The notes beneath the pieces were generated by a model. That model ran no database searches and was not told the DNA's origin. It saw only the letters and a list, made by a program, of their open reading frames with translations. The translations under genes were made by a program, and so were the position numbers. From Metellina segmentata (lineage: Eukaryota; Arthropoda; Arachnida; Araneae; Tetragnathidae), in the NCBI GenBank assembly GCA_947359465.1, contig OX375879.1:95241630-95305629 (forward strand): a stretch of 64,000 nt of DNA, written 5' to 3'. This document shows, one piece after another, positions 58,920 to 64,000 of this stretch (position 1 is its first letter; each line of letters opens with the position of its first letter).

Positions 58920-60045
58920 ATATGCAGAGATTAAAAACGAAGAGAGAATCACCACTAAAACATTCTTAGAATTTCTTTCTCAGATATTGATGTTTAAAAT
59001 TATTCTTTTGTTCCTTTCCTTCTAAGGAGAATCTATACATACAAAAACGTACGAGTTAATTGGTTTATCAGTAAAAATATAAACTTTAGCATTTATGTAT
59101 TCTTTTTCGCTCAAGAACGTAAGTTGATTGCCATATAATATAATATAAACTTCAGTATTTATGTTTCCCTTTTTTAAAGATCAATTGAAGATTATTAAGT
59201 TACCTACACTGCAATCTTGTTTTAGTTCTTAGAATATATTAAACACAATTCTCCAACTTCACTAACGCAAATTCTTATAAGAGCAACACTTTTGAAATTA
59301 TTTAGTTTGTATGCTGGTGCATAGTTTTATAAACACATTACATAAGACACAATGTTTGTTATTTAAAGCATAAATTCAACATACCAAACTATAAAGTTAC
59401 ATTTGTAAAATAAATTAAAGTTTGGAAATTTTTGAGCAAACATATTTATACCAGTGCAATTCTTGGGAAAAACTGATTAAATAGGAATGTATGCTTGTGA
59501 TAAACAAGTTATTGGTATCTTTCTGATAAAATATTCTTCTAAGAAAATGTATTTAGGCAATAAACGTATTCAAATCCTTTAAAAGGGATCGAACCATTAC
59601 ATTTATTTCTGTTCCTTTTTAGCGTTGTAATCAATGGGGGAAAACGTAAGTTTAGAAAGGAAATATACTTTTATAGTGTTAGTTTAACCACTGGGGGGGA
59701 GTTTATTTCGACACAGATTTTAAACTAAGAGCAAAAATATCCTCATGCGGATTGTTTAAACGTTTATACTGTATTTTCATTAAGCGTTTTCACGATAACT
59801 AGACAATGATATTCAAATATCAAAGGAAACAGAGAGTATTATTAAACATCCCGATTACAGAAAGCAATGAGAAATCTGGAAGATAGAAATCAACGCAGGG
59901 AAGGAAGGAACTGTGCGCGAGACCAAAAAATAGGTTTAGCGTCACAAATAAAGAGTATCCTTTGAACCATGAAAATTGAAAGTAGCGTTCAGAAACTGAT
60001 TGCATTAACATGACTGAGGTGTAATATTTTTACCATGCATTTTAT
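58920..60045. other. No gene recognised
   Basis: AT-rich unique sequence. Confidence 0.3.
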
Positions 60046-60049
60046 TGGG

Positions 60050-60205
60050 AAAAGGTAGGTAGCTAACTAACGCTGCACTACAGCAACACGACGGGCTATT
60101 GGCGACGGTCCGGGATACATCCTACATCCCAATGGAAAAGATCCAAAGACAACGCTTTATAATTTTGAACCACGGTCAGACGATGAGGTCAACACCTGAA
60201 CTTAA
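60050..60205 (-). mobile_element. SINE body fragment
   Basis: TAACTAACGCTGCACTACAG, CGACGGGCTATTGGCGACGG, AATTTTGAACCACGGTCAG. Confidence 0.7.
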
Positions 60206-60209
60206 TGCA

Positions 60210-60960
60210 AATATTCATTACAAATGTATTTAAATAAGGTATAAAGTGGAGGTAACGACACTATCATCATTAGATATTAGTAATTCAGAATCTAAAGCGC
60301 AAATACTATGCAAGTAATGTAGTCCCTTACTTTTTTCTAAGCCTCTACGAGCCGCCCTTCAAATAGAACGACCCTCGTTAGAAATTTAAATGATGGACCA
60401 TAACAAGACCAGCAAACTACTCCAAGACATCGCCGTTCTAAATCACCCTCTCTTTGAGCTGCCAAGATGTCTAAAATTTCTCCGAGCTGGAGAATCCGCT
60501 TTCCTTACACTGGGGTAGGGCAGGGGGCAGGAGGTGAAAATATCAGGAATGCAGCAGATTTACACGACTCGCTGCATACCATAAAGACCCCAGCAGGAAT
60601 CCATCGTTAAACGGTAGTTCCTCCGAGAGATGTATGGAGGAAAGAAGTACTACAGAGAACAGTTCGAATCGCTAGCTTGGAAATACTACTTTCCCTTCGT
60701 CGCAATATATTTCCACCCTATTTGTATCGTACGAGGGAAGAAAAAGGTTGGAATCTTTTTCTCGTCTAAAATGGCGATTCGTGTTTTTTATCAGAACAAA
60801 TATTAGGCAAGGAGATTTGTGAGGAATAGATTGGGAAAACAAACATAGCTTTTGTTTTTCGATCATTTGGAAACAAAAGTACTTCCTCAACGAAGTTCCT
60901 CTTTAAAACTAAGAATTTTTTCGTTTTTTATCGAATATTTCTCATTGTATACTCAAGAAT
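60210..60960. other. No gene recognised
   Basis: A less AT-rich patch at 60340-60620 without a supported frame. Confidence 0.3.
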
Positions 60961-60964
60961 TTAA

Positions 60965-61365
60965 GATAGGTAGGTAGTAAATAAACGTCGTACTGAAACA
61001 ACACAACGAGTTATTGACGACCGACGGCCCGGGATCAACGCCTCGTAATTTTGAACTACGGTCAGATGACAGAGTCCAACGCCCGACTTCTATTTAATTA
61101 CCTCCGGTAACATTAGTTAACCCATTAACCTCAGCTACATTGTATAAACAATGGGATAACAGCAACGGTCCGGGATCAATCTCGCAGGAAAAGATCAATG
61201 GACAATACAACGTAACTTTGAACCACGGACAAACGACGAGGCAACACCTGAGCTGGAACCCCACTCTCCAAACTTCCACACCACACCAACGTGAGGATAT
61301 TCGAGGCCCCGACATGTTCAACGTGCACCAGCCACCGTGTACACGACTGTCTTCGCCTGGATAGT
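60965..61365 (-). mobile_element. Two SINE body fragments in a row
   Basis: 60965-61085 and 61145-61365, both minus. The second carries GGTCCGGGATCAATCTC, CACTCTCCAAACTTCCACAC and CAACGTGAGGATATTCGAGG. Confidence 0.7.
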
Positions 61366-61530
61366 CAAGATTTCAAAATCAGTGTCGAAGGTAAAACTTT
61401 ATCCTTAAAGGTAAGGCAGATATTTTCAAACAGCTACTTGTTTATTGAGAAAGACTTCAATCGACCACATTACAAAAATATAGCAATTTAACCCTCCAAG
61501 AGCGACGATATCGACGAGATTCGTAGAAGG

Positions 61531-62004
61531 ATCCATCTTAGTGTGGGGTTGCTTTCCTGGTCAGGACACGGCCCATTGCTTTATGTACCTGTTACCACAA
61601 GCGTTGACGTGTACCTCGACGTTCTGGATAACTCGGCCTTGTCTACCCAAAAGCAATACTACGGCGATGGATGATGGTTGTTTCTTCCAACAGGATTGAG
61701 CTCCATATCATACTGCAAAACCATTGCTGTACAGGTTTCCTGAAAATGAGGTGAATTTGCATGACTGGCCTGTTCATAGTCTCGATCTCAATCTGATTGA
61801 GCACTTGTGAGACAAACTGGAGCGACGACTACGACACCGCCACGCATGCCTATCTTGACAACAATCTCTTATCGCAGCCTTGCAAGAGGCATGGTGAGCT
61901 ATTCCTGCGCAGACTTACATAGAACTTGTGGAAAGTATGCCTCGACATGTTGCAGCTGTAATACAATCAAAATTAAGGCCTACCTGTTACTAAATCTATA
62001 TAAA
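61531..62004 (+). pseudogene. Tc1/mariner-type transposase fragment, copy 1
   Basis: Translated with frame changes it reads ...VWGCFSWSGHGPLLYV and later ...IEHL, then QPCKR-HGELF and the C-terminal 'LVESMPRHV'-like tail of Tc1-type transposases. Stops and frameshifts throughout. A Helitron lies directly against its right end. Confidence 0.65.
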
Positions 62005-62656
62005 CTAGGGGGCCCGCCCCCTGCTCGCTAACGCTCGCCAACCCCTGGAGGATTGCTTCACAATCCGCATTGGATCGCTGCGCGAACCTAAGCTCGCTTC
62101 GCTCGCATCAATGAAGACATGTGTCCTAGCAGAAGGAATTGTTTACAAAATATGATATTCCAAAAAAATATTTTTCAAATCTAAATTTTTTGCTGTTTTT
62201 CAGAAAAGATATACAGTACCTCTGAAATCAGAATTCAAATGAAAACTTTGAGCAAATTTTGACTCGAAATGTGAGCGCTGATTTGGTAATTGAATACCCA
62301 GCATGTTGTTTGTATGTACATTTACCCCTGCACTTGAGCCAACACACGCTTTTTCATTGAGTTTGTAGTCGAATGTTGTAGCGCAAGCGTCTTGTTGGAC
62401 TATAATTGTTGACCCTGAAAAGGACCTTTTTTTTAAATGTCCCTGAAAAGATCCTCCGCTTTATTTGATTTCTATTATTAACTGCACAGCTCGACTAAAA
62501 TTCATTTTTTTTTTCAATAAAATTTCATCCGATAACGCTATAAATTCAATGGAAGCGCGAGGCTTCGTGATAAACAAACAATCTTACAATTTTGCCAAAA
62601 CGCGATGACTAATAACGTCTTTTTTGCGTGCCACGTAAGAGAATTATATATATAGA
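62005..62656 (-). mobile_element. Non-autonomous Helitron, full length
   Basis: On the minus strand it starts TCTATATATATAATTCTCTT after an A and ends with GGGGGCGGGCCCC then CTAG before a T. 652 bp, with the same interior as the copy at 32.7 kb. Confidence 0.87.
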
Positions 62657-62723
62657 TAAGAATGGAGGGTTTGTTTGTACATTGAATATTTTAGACTCAT
62701 TTCACAAATCTTTGTGAAATACG

Positions 62724-63256
62724 TTGTATGGGCAAAAGTATTTGAACACTGCAGAAATTCGGAGGAGAATCCATCTTAATGTGGTGTTGCTTTCCTGGTT
62801 GGACACGGCCCATTGCTTTATGTACCTGGTACCACAAGCGTTGACGTGCACCTCGACGTTCTGGATAATTCGCCTTGTCTACACTACGGCGAGGATGGTT
62901 GTTTCTTCCAACTTGATCGAGCTCCATGACATACTACAAAATGAGTGCTGGACTTTTTTCCTGAAAACGAGTCGAATTTGCTTGACTGACCTGTTCAGAG
63001 CCTCAATCTCAATCCGATCGAGCACTTGTAGGACAAACTACAGCGACTAGTAAGACACGGCCACGCACGCCCATTTTCACAACAATCTCTTCTCGCAGCC
63101 TTGCAAGAGAAATGGCGAGCTATTCCTGCCCAGACTTACAGAGAACGTGTAATAGCTGTAGTACAAACAAAAGGAAGGCCTACCAGTTACGAAATAGAAC
63201 AGTACAGCACCTTTTCTGAAAAACATGCAGCGTCCAAATACTTTTGTTCGTATAGT
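62724..63256 (+). mobile_element. Tc1/mariner-type deletion derivative, copy 2
   Basis: Inverted ends: TGTATGGGCAAAAGTATTTG on the left and, inverted, ACTATACGAACAAAAGTATT TG on the right, both continuing AACACTGCA or GACGCTGCA. Between them only the C-terminal part of the transposase remains, broken by frameshifts. The frame near the end reads WRAIPAQTYRERVIAVVQTK GRPTSY, the typical Tc1 C-terminus. Confidence 0.75.
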
Positions 63257-63268
63257 ATATCTCCTCAT

Positions 63269-63602
63269 GCCGACCAACTGGTATAGTGGTTAAGGTGTTA
63301 GCCTTTAGATCGGAAGGTTCCTGGCTCGAATCAAGGTCCGGGCATGGATGTTTGTAAGCGTATGGTGTAGAGGCGTCTGGTACACCTTAAATCTATCGTG
63401 GCCGAAAGTCCTCACGTTGGGTTGGTGTGGAAGTTCGGAGAGTGGGGTGCCAGCTCAGGTGTTGCATCGTCATCTGACCATGGTTCAAAATTACGAGGTG
63501 TTGTCCTCGGATCTTTCCCTTAAGGGATTGATCCCGGACCGTCGTCAATAGCCCGTTGTGTTGCTCTAGTACGACGTTAACTGAAATTATCATTACCATT
63601 AC
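63269..63602 (+). mobile_element. Full-length SINE with perfect 12-bp target duplication
   Basis: ATATCTCCTCAT flanks both sides (63257-63268 and 63603-63614). It starts GCCGACCAACTGGTATAGTG (A box TAGTGGTTAAGG), has a B box slightly off consensus (GGCTCGAATCAAG), the complete shared body and an ATTATCATTACCATTAC tail. The best-delimited copy of this family in the window. Confidence 0.9.
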
Positions 63603-63770
63603 ATATCTCCTCATTAGAAAAAAAATCGACAAGATGTCGTCATTGAAAAATTGGCAGTAATTTTGTGACGAGATATATCTTCATTCACCAAATTGGTTGG
63701 ATCTCGATGGACGAGATATCTCGATGGACGAGATATCTCGTCTAAACCACTTGGAGTATTAAAATGAATT
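63603..63770. mobile_element. Palindrome MITE, 3' half
   Basis: TGACGAGATATATCTTCATT, GATGGACGAGATATCTCG twice and CGTCTAAACCACTTGGAG ahead of ATTAA. The SINE above is inserted in it. Confidence 0.65.
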
Positions 63771-63774
63771 TGAT

Positions 63775-64000
63775 GACTTAAGGTAGGTCGATGTGCAATG
63801 ATATTATATTAAAAAGAATTGCTGAACGAGATAGCAACAAATTAGCTTTTATTGCCATTTATCTCTTAAATGCTTCACAACACAGATTAAATTTTGATGC
63901 AAATTGTTGTTTTTATAAATAAAATCAATAAATTCCATACGTTTCTTTTACCTTACATAGCTTTCCACGTTAGTCATCAAACAATTCCAAAAGAAATAGA
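63775..64000. other. No gene recognised
   Basis: AT-rich sequence to the end of the window. Confidence 0.3.

Overview
The window is an AT-rich stretch of animal nuclear genome. One spliced gene runs through its left half on the minus strand, and the rest is densely filled with transposon remnants and minisatellites. Long introns, tRNA-derived SINEs, non-autonomous Helitrons, hAT and piggyBac elements, and fragments of Jockey-type non-LTR retrotransposons point to an arthropod. The wording of the retrotransposon RNase H tail (about 53.0-53.3 kb) and the SINE body resemble sequences I associate with spiders and other arachnids. The lineage call is an inference.

Region 0.25-30.55 kb (minus strand) holds ten coding exons whose splice phases all agree. 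Joined, they give 1,359 uninterrupted codons from a signal peptide to the left edge of the window, where the gene runs off. The product resembles the extracellular part of metabotropic-glutamate-type (class C) receptors, but it carries three Venus-flytrap ligand-binding modules (ANF_receptor type) in tandem instead of one. Module 1 is in exons 1-6, module 2 lies entirely in exon 8, and module 3 is in exons 9-10 and beyond. Short Cys-containing linkers sit at exon 7 and at the start of exon 9. No membrane segment is inside the window. Intron 6 appears to be a GC-AG intron, and the donor of exon 7 is duplicated 269 bp downstream in the intron.

The introns contain a piggyBac-type element with an N-terminal transposase remnant (1.25-1.97 kb), TTAA-flanked MITEs built on CGAGATATCTCGTC palindromes, related 27-28 bp minisatellites in introns 3 and 7, a hAT element with an 8-bp target duplication (18.8-19.6 kb), a Jockey-like LINE 3' end (17.1-17.8 kb), and clusters of SINEs.

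Region 30.55-64 kb shows no host gene that I can support. It contains two oppositely oriented minisatellite blocks that bracket exon 1, a 4-copy 190-210 bp satellite (36.2-36.96 kb), a hAT element with a perfect 8-bp target duplication (43.26-44.07 kb), a 1.5-kb array of a 24-bp unit with higher-order structure (50.08-51.59 kb), four Helitron copies, a TA microsatellite that grew in one Helitron end, and a nested transposon pile (61.5-63.8 kb). Many long stretches between these are plain AT-rich sequence.
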